The notes under the pieces were generated by a model. That model saw only the letters and a program-made list of their open reading frames with translations. It did not search any database and was not told the DNA's origin. A program made the translations under genes and the position numbers. DNA of 9,630 nt from Gammaproteobacteria bacterium. GTDB taxonomy: Bacteria; Pseudomonadota; Gammaproteobacteria; Xanthomonadales; Xanthomonadaceae. Numbering within the stretch: position 1 is the stretch's first letter; each line of letters begins with the position of its first letter. Shown in pieces: positions 1 through 6,094 of the stretch. The stretch spans positions 1-9,630 of the forward strand of contig JANYBA010000135.1 of NCBI GenBank assembly GCA_025360985.1. Direction: 5' to 3'.

Positions 1-28
1 GGAGGCCGGTCGCAAGGAAGGTCGCTGA
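1..28 (+). CDS. Possible 3' end of an upstream gene (partial)
   Basis: Reading from base 2, the window opens with an uninterrupted frame coding EAGRKEGR and then TGA at 26-28. The last base of that stop is the first base of the ATG of the next gene (TGATG). This stop/start overlap is typical of translationally coupled genes in an operon, so these bases may be the tail of an upstream gene. Eight codons are too few to identify a product, and the frame could be open by chance. The Shine-Dalgarno-like AAGGAAGG at 14-21 would lie inside this tail. Confidence 0.25.
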
Positions 29-906
29 TGCGCTGCTGGACCGTCGCGCGCTTGCCGTGGCTGGCGCAGGGTGTAGCGCGCTTGCAGCAGCGCGTGCTGC
101 TGGCACTGGCGAGCGTGATGACGGTGTTGCTCTGGCCGCTGCTGGCGCGACGGCGGCGGATCGCCGCGATCAACCTCAAGCTTTGCTTTCCCGATCAGTC
201 GCGCCGCGAACAGCGACGCCTGCTACGGGCGACGCTGCGGGCGACCACGATGGGCGTGTTCGAATTGCTGCGCGCCTGGTACGCACCGGCGGGAAAGATC
301 GCCACGTTGGGCGATATCGAAGGCCTCGAGCGGTTGCGCGAGGCGCTGGCGCGCGGGCAGGGCGTGCTGCTGTTCACTGGCCACTTCACTGGTTCCGAGC
401 TGGTCGGCCGGATGATCGGCGAAGCGCTCGGACGACCGGTACGGGTGGTGGTGCGTCCGAACAACAACGAATGCCTGGAGCGCTGGCTGGACGCGGCGCG
501 CGAACGGGTATTCGGGCCCACCATCGGCAAGAAGGACACGCGGGCTTTGCTGCGCGCGCTGCGCAGCGGCGAAGTGGTGGCCTATTCGGCCGACCAGAAC
601 TTCACGTACCAGAACGCCTTCGTGCCCTTCTTCGGCGTGCCGGCCGCGACCCTGGTGAGCACGCCGGAACTGTTGCGGCGCGCGAACGCCTGCATGTTGC
701 CGTTCTGGTTCCACCGCGACGACGACGGCCGCTACCACGTGCGCATCGAAGCGGCCTGGCCGGGCTGGAGCGACGCCGACCCGGCGACCGCCGCGGCCAT
801 CTACATGCGCGAGCTGGAAGCGGTGGTGCGTGAGCATCCCGAGCAATACCTGTGGGTGCACCGCCGCTTCAAGACGCGCCCGCCAGGCGAGCCCGACCTC
901 TACTGA
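28..906 (+). CDS. Lipid A biosynthesis acyltransferase, LpxL/LpxM (HtrB/MsbB) family, copy 1
   Basis: This 292-residue protein belongs to the lysophospholipid-acyltransferase-like LpxL/LpxM family. Those enzymes transfer a secondary fatty acyl chain from acyl-ACP to the Kdo2-lipid A precursor at the cytoplasmic face of the inner membrane. Visible support is a hydrophobic anchor at about residues 23-40 followed by RRRR, the family-like NLKLCFP at about 49-55, and the catalytic HX4E motif in GHFTGSEL (His119, Glu124). SADQN in the centre and LWVHRRFKTRP near the C-terminus are also family hallmarks. The length is close to E. coli LpxL (306 aa, from memory). The ATG at 28 is preferred because AAGGAAGG lies six bases upstream and because it gives exactly the length of the tandem paralogue that follows. 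Which position on lipid A it acylates, and with which chain, cannot be read from sequence, so I give no lpxL or lpxM symbol. Confidence 0.9.
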   Translation: MRCWTVARLPWLAQGVARLQQRVLLALASVMTVLLWPLLARRRRIAAINLKLCFPDQSRREQRRLLRATLRATTMGVFELLRAWYAPAGKIATLGDIEGLERLREALARGQGVLLFTGHFTGSELVGRMIGEALGRPVRVVVRPNNNECLERWLDAARERVFGPTIGKKDTRALLRALRSGEVVAYSADQNFTYQNAFVPFFGVPAATLVSTPELLRRANACMLPFWFHRDDDGRYHVRIEAAWPGWSDADPATAAAIYMRELEAVVREHPEQYLWVHRRFKTRPPGEPDLY

Positions 907-970
907 CGGTGTTGTATCCTTTCGAAATGAGCACCGAACGGGCTTCAACCATTCGCAGCGATTGGCGCTG

Positions 971-1849
971 ATGCCCTGTTGGCTGCTGCCACCGGTGGTC
1001 TGGGTCGCCAAGGGCATCGCCCGGCTGCCGCAGTCGGTCCTGCTCTGGCTGTCGGGCGTGCTCACCGTGATCAGCTGGCCGATCATGGGCCGGCGCCGAC
1101 GGGTCGCACGGACCAACCTCGCGCTTTGTTTCCCCGAAATGTCGCTGGCCGAACGGCGCCGGCTGCTGCGCGCCAACCAGCGCGCGACCGTGATGGGGGC
1201 GCTGGAGCTGCTGCGCTGCTGGTACGCGCCCGACGCCGCCCTGGCCGGCGAGGCGACGATCGAAGGCCTGCCATGGTTGAAGGAAACCCTGGCCCAGGGC
1301 CGCGGCGTGTTGTTGATCACCGGTCACTTCACCCAGACCGAGCTGGCCGCGCGCATGTTGTCGCTGCAACTTGGCAAGCCGGTCGGCGGCGTGATCCGCA
1401 GCAACGATTCCGAATGCGTCGAGGCGGTCATCAACGAAGCGCGCACGCGGGTTGGTGGGCCGATGTTCGACAAGCGCAACGTGCGCGGAATGCTCGCGGC
1501 CCTGCGCAAGGGCGAGGCCCTGATCTACTCGGCCGACCAGGACATCGATACCCAGCATGCCTTCGTGGAATTCTTCGGCCAGCGCGCAGCGACGCTGACC
1601 CGCACCAGCGACCTGGCGCGCAGCGGCAACGCGCTGGTAATGCCGTTCTTCTTTTTCCGCGACGACCAGAGCCGCTACCACTTGCGCGTCCAGCCGGTGT
1701 GGCCGGGCTGGATGGAAGCCAGCCCCGAGCAGGCGGCGGCGATCTACATGCGCGAGCTGGAGGCGGTGGTGCGCCAGCACCCCGAGCAGTACCTGTGGGT
1801 GCATCGGCGCTTCAAGACCCGGCCGCCGGGCGAGCCGTCGGTGTACTGA
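971..1849 (+). CDS. Lipid A biosynthesis acyltransferase, LpxL/LpxM family, copy 2 (tandem paralogue)
   Basis: This is a second LpxL/LpxM-family acyltransferase of 292 residues, expected to add a secondary acyl chain to lipid A at the inner membrane. It aligns with the preceding gene without gaps; my hand count gives about 170 of 292 identical residues (58%). The catalytic HX4E motif sits in GHFTQTEL (His119, Glu124), with a hydrophobic N-terminal segment and SADQD in the centre. The C-terminal block from AAAIYMRELEAVVR through HRRFKTRPPGEP is almost identical to copy 1. The frame is open upstream to 830, but that would overlap copy 1. The ATG at 971 aligns with the start of copy 1 (MPCW against MRCW) and gives equal length. 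No clear Shine-Dalgarno precedes it. A 14-codon frame at 927-971 ends on TGATG at this start and might couple translation. The two copies may have different acyl-chain or site preferences. Confidence 0.9.
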   Translation: MPCWLLPPVVWVAKGIARLPQSVLLWLSGVLTVISWPIMGRRRRVARTNLALCFPEMSLAERRRLLRANQRATVMGALELLRCWYAPDAALAGEATIEGLPWLKETLAQGRGVLLITGHFTQTELAARMLSLQLGKPVGGVIRSNDSECVEAVINEARTRVGGPMFDKRNVRGMLAALRKGEALIYSADQDIDTQHAFVEFFGQRAATLTRTSDLARSGNALVMPFFFFRDDQSRYHLRVQPVWPGWMEASPEQAAAIYMRELEAVVRQHPEQYLWVHRRFKTRPPGEPSVY

Positions 1850-1855
1850 ACGCGC

Positions 1856-3154
1856 ATGCAGGAAAATTTCCGCCAACGCGCCTGGCGCGACCTGTATTCG
1901 TGGGTCGCGCGCCTGGTCCTGCCGTTCGTGATGTTCTACCTGGTCTGGCGCGGCCTGCGCCTGCGCGCCTACCTGGATCGCTGGAGCGAGCGCTTCGCCT
2001 TCTACCGCGAGCCGGGTCGCGAGGACTGCGTGTGGCTGCACGCGGTGTCGGTCGGCGAAGTCAATGCTGCCGCGCCCCTGCTGGCGGAATTGCGCAAGCG
2101 CCATCCACGGCAGGTTTTCCTGGTCACCACCACCACGCCGACCGGATCGGCGCGGGCGCGCGCGTTTTGGGGTGACACGGTGCGCCATTCCTACCTGCCC
2201 TACGACCTGCCGGGAGCGGTGCGCAGCTTCATCGACCAGTACCGGCCGCGGCTGGCGGTGGTGATGGAGACCGAAGTCTGGCCGAATCTCTACGCCGAAT
2301 TGGGACGACGCAACATTCCGCTGGCGATCGTCAATGCCCGCCTGTCCGAGCGCGCGCTGCGCGGCTATCGGCCGGTCTGGCCCTTGCTGGCGCCAGCGCT
2401 TGCCAACGTGCAATGCATCGCCGCGCAGACGCAGGGGGATGCCGATCGCTACCGCAAACTCGGCGCGCTGAAAGAAACGCTCACCATCACCGGCAACTTG
2501 AAGTACGACGTCGAGATGCCTGCAGGACTCCTGTCGCAGGCAGTGGCCTGGCGCCAGGCCTGGGGCGCTCGACCGGTCTGGGTCGCCGCCAGCACCCACC
2601 CGGACGAAGAAGCCATTGTGCTCGCGGCGCACCGGCGCCTGCGCGAACGCTTTCCGGAGGCCTTGCTGCTCTGGGCGCCGCGCCATCCGGAACGGTTCGC
2701 CAACGCGGTCGCCGACACCGAGCGCGCCGGCTTCGCGCTGGCCCGGCGCAGCAGCGAGCGCCTGCCACGCGTGGACACGGCGGTGTTCGTGATCGACACG
2801 CTGGGCGAATTGCTGGCCTTTTACGCCGCCGCGGACGTGGCGTTTGTCGGCGGCAGCCTGCAGAAGATCGGCGGCCACAACCTGCTCGAACCGGCGGCGC
2901 TCGGCATCCCGGCCCTGGTCGGCCCGCATACGGCGAATTTCCGCGACATCACCGACATGCTGCTGGCGGCGGGTGCGGTGCGGCGCGTGCACGACACCGA
3001 CTCGCTGGTCGCCGGCGTCGCCGCCTGGTGGTCGGATCCGGCGCAGGCGCGGGCTTGCGGGGAAGCCGGACGCGACCGGATCGCCGCCGAGCGCGGCGCC
3101 CTGGCGCGCACGCTTGGATTGTTGGACGCGATGTTCCCGCCGACCGCGACCTAG
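1856..3154 (+). CDS. waaA: 3-deoxy-D-manno-octulosonic acid (Kdo) transferase WaaA/KdtA
   Basis: This 432-residue glycosyltransferase (GT30 family) transfers Kdo from CMP-Kdo to the tetraacyl lipid A precursor, the step that links lipid A to the LPS core. It acts at the cytoplasmic side of the inner membrane. An N-terminal hydrophobic segment (about residues 14-35, LVLPFVMFYLVW) fits the membrane anchor. WLHAVSVGEV holds the conserved catalytic Glu (residue 68). VMETEVWPNLY followed by IVNARLSERALRGY, and the C-terminal nucleotide-sugar region GGSLQKIGGHN-LLEPAALGIP-PHTANF (from about residue 332), are family signatures. Its length matches E. coli KdtA (425 aa, from memory). It starts six bases after the second acyltransferase on the same strand, with no obvious Shine-Dalgarno, so co-transcription and translational coupling are likely. 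Whether it adds one or two Kdo residues cannot be told. Its TAG stop (3152-3154) overlaps the stop of the convergent tolC. Confidence 0.96.
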   Translation: MQENFRQRAWRDLYSWVARLVLPFVMFYLVWRGLRLRAYLDRWSERFAFYREPGREDCVWLHAVSVGEVNAAAPLLAELRKRHPRQVFLVTTTTPTGSARARAFWGDTVRHSYLPYDLPGAVRSFIDQYRPRLAVVMETEVWPNLYAELGRRNIPLAIVNARLSERALRGYRPVWPLLAPALANVQCIAAQTQGDADRYRKLGALKETLTITGNLKYDVEMPAGLLSQAVAWRQAWGARPVWVAASTHPDEEAIVLAAHRRLRERFPEALLLWAPRHPERFANAVADTERAGFALARRSSERLPRVDTAVFVIDTLGELLAFYAAADVAFVGGSLQKIGGHNLLEPAALGIPALVGPHTANFRDITDMLLAAGAVRRVHDTDSLVAGVAAWWSDPAQARACGEAGRDRIAAERGALARTLGLLDAMFPPTAT

Positions 3155-4566
3155 TCTTTGTCGCTGCTGTCCAGCGCCGCATCGGCGTCGACGGTGAGGG
3201 CGCGATTGACCGACTGCAAGTCGTCGAGCACGATCACGCCGGCCGCCTGGCGCAGCTTCAGCCAGTTCGACAAGTAGGCGTGGCGGGCGCGGGCGAATTC
3301 GCGCTGGGCCAGGAACAATTGCTGCTGCGCGATCAGCACGTCGACGATGGTGCGCGTGCCGACTTCCAGCCCGGCGGTGCCGGCTTCGTAGGCGGCTTTG
3401 GCGGAGACTACGGCCTGGCGCCGCGCTTCGACTTCCGCTTGTCCTGCGACCAGCGAGCGATAGGCGCCGCGGGTCTGGCGGGTGATGGCGCGCTTCTGCT
3501 GCTCGAGGTGGTCGGCGGCGATGTCGCGCTGGTACAGCGCCTGGCGCACGCGCGACTGGGTCGCGAAACCGGCGAACAACGGCACCGACAAGGTCAGTCC
3601 GTAGCTCGGGCCAGTGCTGGCGCTGCCGAAATGGCTCAGGGCGATCGGCAGCGGCGCGCGCCGGGTGTTGTCGCCCCACTGGGCGTTGTCGCCGTAGTTG
3701 GCGGTGAAGCCGAGGGTCGGGTAATGCGCGGCGCGGGCCGAGGTCACGTCTTTTTCGGCCGCCGCGAGCGCTTTTTCGTAGGCCTTGAGCGTCGGATTGC
3801 TCGCCGTCGCCAGGGTCACCCAATCTTCGACGCTGCGGGTATCGGCATTCTCCGGGTGGTAGTCCGCGGCCAGCCCCTTCAAACCGGCCAGCGGCTGGCC
3901 GGTGATCTCGGACAGCGCCTCATAGGCGTCATCGAGGGCGTTGGCGGTGGCGATGGCATCGGCGCGGGCGCTGTCGTAACGCGCGCGCGCCTCGTGCACG
4001 TCGGTGATCGGGGCGAGGCCGACTTCCAGCCGCTTCTCGGCGAGGTCGAGCTGGCGCTTGACCGAACGTTCTTCCTGGCGCGAGGACGCCAGCGTTTCGA
4101 TCGCGGTCAGGACGTTGAAGTAGGCATCGGCGACCCGGACGATCAGGGCGTTGGCGGCGGCGTCGTATTCGGCGTTGGCCTGCTGCGAGCGCGCCTTGCT
4201 GGCGCCGAGGCGCGAGTAATTGCCGAAATCGAAGACGCTCTGGCGCAGGTTCACGCCGGAACTGCGCGAGCTCGACTCGGAATAAGTCGAGTTGGCGGGC
4301 GTCGGGTTGCCGGCGATCACCTGGGTGCCGGCGCTGCCGGACTGGTTGCGGTTGAAGGCCACGTCGCCGGTGAGTTGCGGCAGCAGGGCGGCGCGCGACT
4401 GAACGACGCCTTCGCCTTGGGCATTGCGCTGGGCTTCCGAGGCCGCGAGCACGGGATCGTTCTGGCGGGCAAGCTCGTAGGCCTGCATCAGGTCGGTGGC
4501 ATTGGCCTGGGCGGCGAAGCCGGCCAGCAACAGCGCGAGGGACAGGGGACGAAGACGCAGTGCCAT
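3151..4566 (-). CDS. tolC: TolC-family outer-membrane efflux channel protein
   Basis: This 471-residue outer-membrane protein of the TolC (OEP) family forms the trimeric channel-tunnel used by tripartite efflux pumps and type I secretion. The ATG at 4566 begins a clear Sec signal peptide (MALRLRPLSLALLLAGF), with a predicted cleavage after AQANA (residue 23). The frame stays open upstream to 4998, but that would overlap the pcm-like gene and bury the signal peptide, so it is rejected. Two internal OEP repeats are visible: VGLAPITDV at 182-190, and VGTRTIVDVL from 402, the latter matching the well-conserved TolC helix-turn motif. Both sit in long Ala/Gln/Arg-rich helices. Family length is similar (E. 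coli TolC 493 aa, from memory). GGAA lies about seven bases before the start. The gene starts 13 bp after the pcm-like gene, so the two are probably co-transcribed. The MFP-RND pair divergent from tetR is a natural partner for it. Confidence 0.95.
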   Translation of the reverse strand: MALRLRPLSLALLLAGFAAQANATDLMQAYELARQNDPVLAASEAQRNAQGEGVVQSRAALLPQLTGDVAFNRNQSGSAGTQVIAGNPTPANSTYSESSSRSSGVNLRQSVFDFGNYSRLGASKARSQQANAEYDAAANALIVRVADAYFNVLTAIETLASSRQEERSVKRQLDLAEKRLEVGLAPITDVHEARARYDSARADAIATANALDDAYEALSEITGQPLAGLKGLAADYHPENADTRSVEDWVTLATASNPTLKAYEKALAAAEKDVTSARAAHYPTLGFTANYGDNAQWGDNTRRAPLPIALSHFGSASTGPSYGLTLSVPLFAGFATQSRVRQALYQRDIAADHLEQQKRAITRQTRGAYRSLVAGQAEVEARRQAVVSAKAAYEAGTAGLEVGTRTIVDVLIAQQQLFLAQREFARARHAYLSNWLKLRQAAGVIVLDDLQSVNRALTVDADAALDSSDKD

Positions 4567-4579
4567 GGGAAATTCCAGA

Positions 4580-5233
4580 TCAGAGGGTGAAAGTCGCGAC
4601 CGGCTCGGCGCCGTGCAGGTAGGGGATATCGGTTTCGAACAGGCTCTCGCCGTGCAGGCGATCGCCGCGCCAGGTGAACAACGCGGCTTCCTGCACGGGC
4701 GAGGCGCCATGCACCAGGAACATGCGGCCGCCCGGCTTGAGCCAGCGGCCGAACCGTTCCGGAACCTCGGCGACCGCCGCGGTGACCGTGATCGCATCGA
4801 ACATCCGGCCGGGTTGCCAGTCGAAGGCATCGGCGGTTTCGGTGCGGACATTGGTGAATCCGGCCGCGGCCAGGCGTTGGCGCGCGTCGGCGGCGAAGTC
4901 GTCGTGGCGATCGATGGAATGCACGGCCCGGGCCAGGCGCGCCAGGCAGGCGGTGAGAAAGCCGGTGCCGGTGCCGATCTCCAGCACCTCGTCGCCATCG
5001 GCCACTGCCAGCGCCTGCAGCAAGCGTCCCTCGACCACCGGCTTCATCATGATCTCGCCGTGCCCGATCGGCAGCGGCACGTCGGCAAAAGCCAGTTGCC
5101 GATACGCCGCCGGCACGAAGTCCTCGCGCCGGACGGCGGCGAGGGCATCGAGCACGCGCGGGTCGAGCACCTCCCAAGGGCGCACTTGCTGTTCGATCAT
5201 CGCGTGGCGAGCTTGGTCCAGGTTCAACGACAT
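4580..5233 (-). CDS. Protein-L-isoaspartate O-methyltransferase family protein (divergent Pcm-like)
   Basis: This 217-residue cytoplasmic SAM-dependent methyltransferase is of the PCMT fold. Canonical members methylate L-isoaspartyl residues so that aged proteins can be repaired. Visible parts are an N-terminal region (MIEQQVRPWEVLDPRVLDAL, then VRREDFVP at 34-41), LPIGHG at 54-59, the glycine-rich SAM-binding motif VLEIGTGTGF at 83-92, and FDAITVTAAVAEVP with WLKPGGRMFLV further on. The canonical substrate motif, TISQP in E. coli Pcm, is replaced here by EIMMKP (60-65), so isoaspartyl repair activity should not be assumed and I withhold the symbol pcm. The ATG at 5233 is chosen because the conserved N-terminus begins there; the frame is open to 5428 but the extra residues look non-coding. 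It lies 124 bp after tetR and 13 bp before tolC on the same strand. From memory, such variants also sit next to tolC in alphaproteobacteria. Confidence 0.85.
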   Translation of the reverse strand: MSLNLDQARHAMIEQQVRPWEVLDPRVLDALAAVRREDFVPAAYRQLAFADVPLPIGHGEIMMKPVVEGRLLQALAVADGDEVLEIGTGTGFLTACLARLARAVHSIDRHDDFAADARQRLAAAGFTNVRTETADAFDWQPGRMFDAITVTAAVAEVPERFGRWLKPGGRMFLVHGASPVQEAALFTWRGDRLHGESLFETDIPYLHGAEPVATFTL

Positions 5234-5268
5234 GGGTGGGGCATTCCAGGTGGGCGCAGGGGGCAGCA

Positions 5269-5274
5269 ATTGTA
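5269..5274 (-). promoter_or_regulatory. Candidate -10 box for the pcm-like/tolC transcript
   Basis: On the minus strand these bases read TACAAT within GCTACAATTG, five of six matches to the sigma-70 -10 consensus. A start near 5262 would leave a leader of about 28 nt before the ATG at 5233. No good -35 hexamer is visible 16-18 bp upstream. The 124-bp gap after tetR leaves room for an independent promoter, so pcm and tolC need not depend on the tetR promoter. The call rests on the hexamer alone. Confidence 0.35.
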
Positions 5275-5357
5275 GCGCCGGGCTTGGTTTTGACGGTATC
5301 TCAGGATCGCCCGGCGCAGGGGTTTTGGCGCAGTGCCGGAAGTCACCAGAACCTCCG

Positions 5358-6023
5358 TCATGGCGCCGGCACCGGCGCGAGCCGTGCTGGAACCGCGTAA
5401 GCGCGCAGGAACACGTCCACCACTTCATCCACGTGCGCCCGGCGTTCGTCCTCTTGCGGCAGCGGGCATAGGCCCACGAGCACGCGCAAGTGGCGGATGC
5501 CCTTGAGCAGGCAGAAGAAGTGTTCGGCGGCGTGGCCCGCGTGCGGCACGCGCAATTGCCCGAGCCGTTCGGCGTGCTGCAGGAAGGCTTCCATGGCGTC
5601 GAGCGTGCGGCGTGGGCCGGCGGCGAAAAACAGCTCGGTCAGGCGCCGGTCCTGGCCGGCCTGGGTGATCATCATCCGGTGCAGGGTCACCGCGCGTTCG
5701 TCCATCACCAGGTCGATGAAACCACGGCCGATGGAAACGAGGGCATCGCGCAGGGGCAGTTCATCCGGCGGCTGGAAGACCTGGGTCGGAAGCATCTGCT
5801 CGCAGCAGGTGCCGACCGCCGCGCTGAACAAGGATTCCTTGTCCTCGAAATGATTGTAGACCGTCAGTTTGGACACGCCGGCGGCCTGCGCGATGCTGTC
5901 CATGCTCACGCCGTCGTAGCCACGGGCCGGGAACAGGCGCATGGCCGCGTCGAGGATGGCGGCGCGTTTTTCCAGGTCCTTGGGGCGGCCGGGCAGGGGA
6001 ATTTTGGGAGCGGCGAGAGTCAT
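5358..6023 (-). CDS. TetR/AcrR-family transcriptional repressor
   Basis: This 221-residue protein has the TetR architecture. Its N-terminal DNA-binding domain includes AAILDAAMRLFPARGYDGVS and the helix-turn-helix MDSIAQAAGVSKLTVYNHF (about 41-59). A helical C-terminal ligand and dimerisation domain follows, with Cys and aromatic residues typical of a hydrophobic pocket. Such proteins are usually repressors released by a small ligand. The gene is divergent from the MFP-RND genes across a 71-bp region that holds two operator-like repeats, so it very likely controls them and itself. It is also upstream of the pcm-like gene and tolC on the same strand and could affect all three parts of the pump. 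The ATG at 6023 is favoured because MTLAAPKIPLPGRPKDLEKR is a normal TetR lead-in; no Shine-Dalgarno is evident before it. The inducing ligand cannot be deduced. Confidence 0.92.
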   Translation of the reverse strand: MTLAAPKIPLPGRPKDLEKRAAILDAAMRLFPARGYDGVSMDSIAQAAGVSKLTVYNHFEDKESLFSAAVGTCCEQMLPTQVFQPPDELPLRDALVSIGRGFIDLVMDERAVTLHRMMITQAGQDRRLTELFFAAGPRRTLDAMEAFLQHAERLGQLRVPHAGHAAEHFFCLLKGIRHLRVLVGLCPLPQEDERRAHVDEVVDVFLRAYAVPARLAPVPAP

Positions 6024-6031
6024 GGCGCCAT

Positions 6032-6053
6032 TATTGTACTAACGGGTTCGGTA
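6032..6053. promoter_or_regulatory. Candidate TetR operator 2 (degenerate direct copy of operator 1)
   Basis: TATTGTACT (6032-6040) and GGTTCGGTA (6045-6053) repeat the two halves of the 22-bp site at 6058-6079 in the same orientation, displaced by 26 bp. The copies match at 15 of 22 positions, and at 17 of 24 if the following AT is included. This copy is only weakly palindromic itself (5 of 11 pairs). It overlaps the TACAAT -10 candidate for tetR, so it could serve autoregulation. It may be a weaker secondary site. Confidence 0.45.
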
Positions 6054-6057
6054 ATGA

Positions 6058-6079
6058 TAGTGTACCCGCCGGTTCACTA
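6058..6079. promoter_or_regulatory. Candidate TetR operator 1 (22-bp near-perfect inverted repeat)
   Basis: The half-sites TAGTGTACC (6058-6066) and GGTTCACTA (6071-6079) are inverted copies. Counting outward from the centre at 6068/6069, 9 of 11 base pairs are complementary. Size, symmetry and position in the gap divergent from a tetR gene fit a TetR-family operator, and the site would overlap the start region of the MFP-RND transcript. The palindrome is directly visible; binding by the neighbouring regulator is inferred. Confidence 0.65.
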
Positions 6080-6094
6080 ATTTAGGTCCCAGTC

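Larger units (their letters stand above)
6024..6094. promoter_or_regulatory. Divergent promoter/operator region between tetR and the MFP-RND genes
   Basis: This is a 71-bp gap, AT-richer than its surroundings, between two divergent start codons. Minus-strand -10 candidates for tetR are TATCAT (6059-6054) and TACAAT (6038-6033). The second would give an almost leaderless tetR message, which fits the absence of a Shine-Dalgarno there. On the plus strand GATAGT (6056-6061) is a weak -10 candidate that would start transcription near 6068. No convincing -35 box is seen for any of them. AGG at 6084-6086, nine bases before the ATG at 6095, is the only ribosome-binding candidate for the MFP gene. All promoter elements overlap or abut the operator-like repeats, as expected for repression of both directions. 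Confidence 0.7.

Noticed and set aside
1740..1849. Near-identical C-terminal blocks of the two acyltransferases as a sign of recent gene conversion
   Set aside because: The proteins match almost perfectly there, but the DNA has many third-position differences, which points to purifying selection rather than recent conversion.
869..3823. A 984-codon minus-strand frame antisense to the second acyltransferase and waaA
   Set aside because: It covers two well-identified plus-strand genes and is rich in Arg, Gln and His without recognisable motifs. Long antisense frames are common at this GC content.
4567..4579. Small palindrome GGAAATTCC between the pcm-like gene and tolC
   Set aside because: It is nine bases long and coincides with the Shine-Dalgarno region of tolC, so ribosome binding explains it better than an operator.
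2413..4590. A 725-codon plus-strand frame across the waaA/tolC convergence
   Set aside because: It overlaps waaA in another frame and runs antisense to tolC, both of which have clear family signatures. No independent motif or start signal supports it.
5290..5295. TTGACG on the plus strand resembling a -35 box
   Set aside because: No plus-strand gene starts within several hundred bases downstream, and no suitable -10 follows at 16-18 bp.
5300..5345. Possible rho-independent terminator after tetR (GC-rich repeats CCGGC/GCCGG and two copies of TGCGCC)
   Set aside because: The repeats do not fold into one continuous stem and no T tract follows on the minus strand. Part of the similarity is direct rather than inverted.
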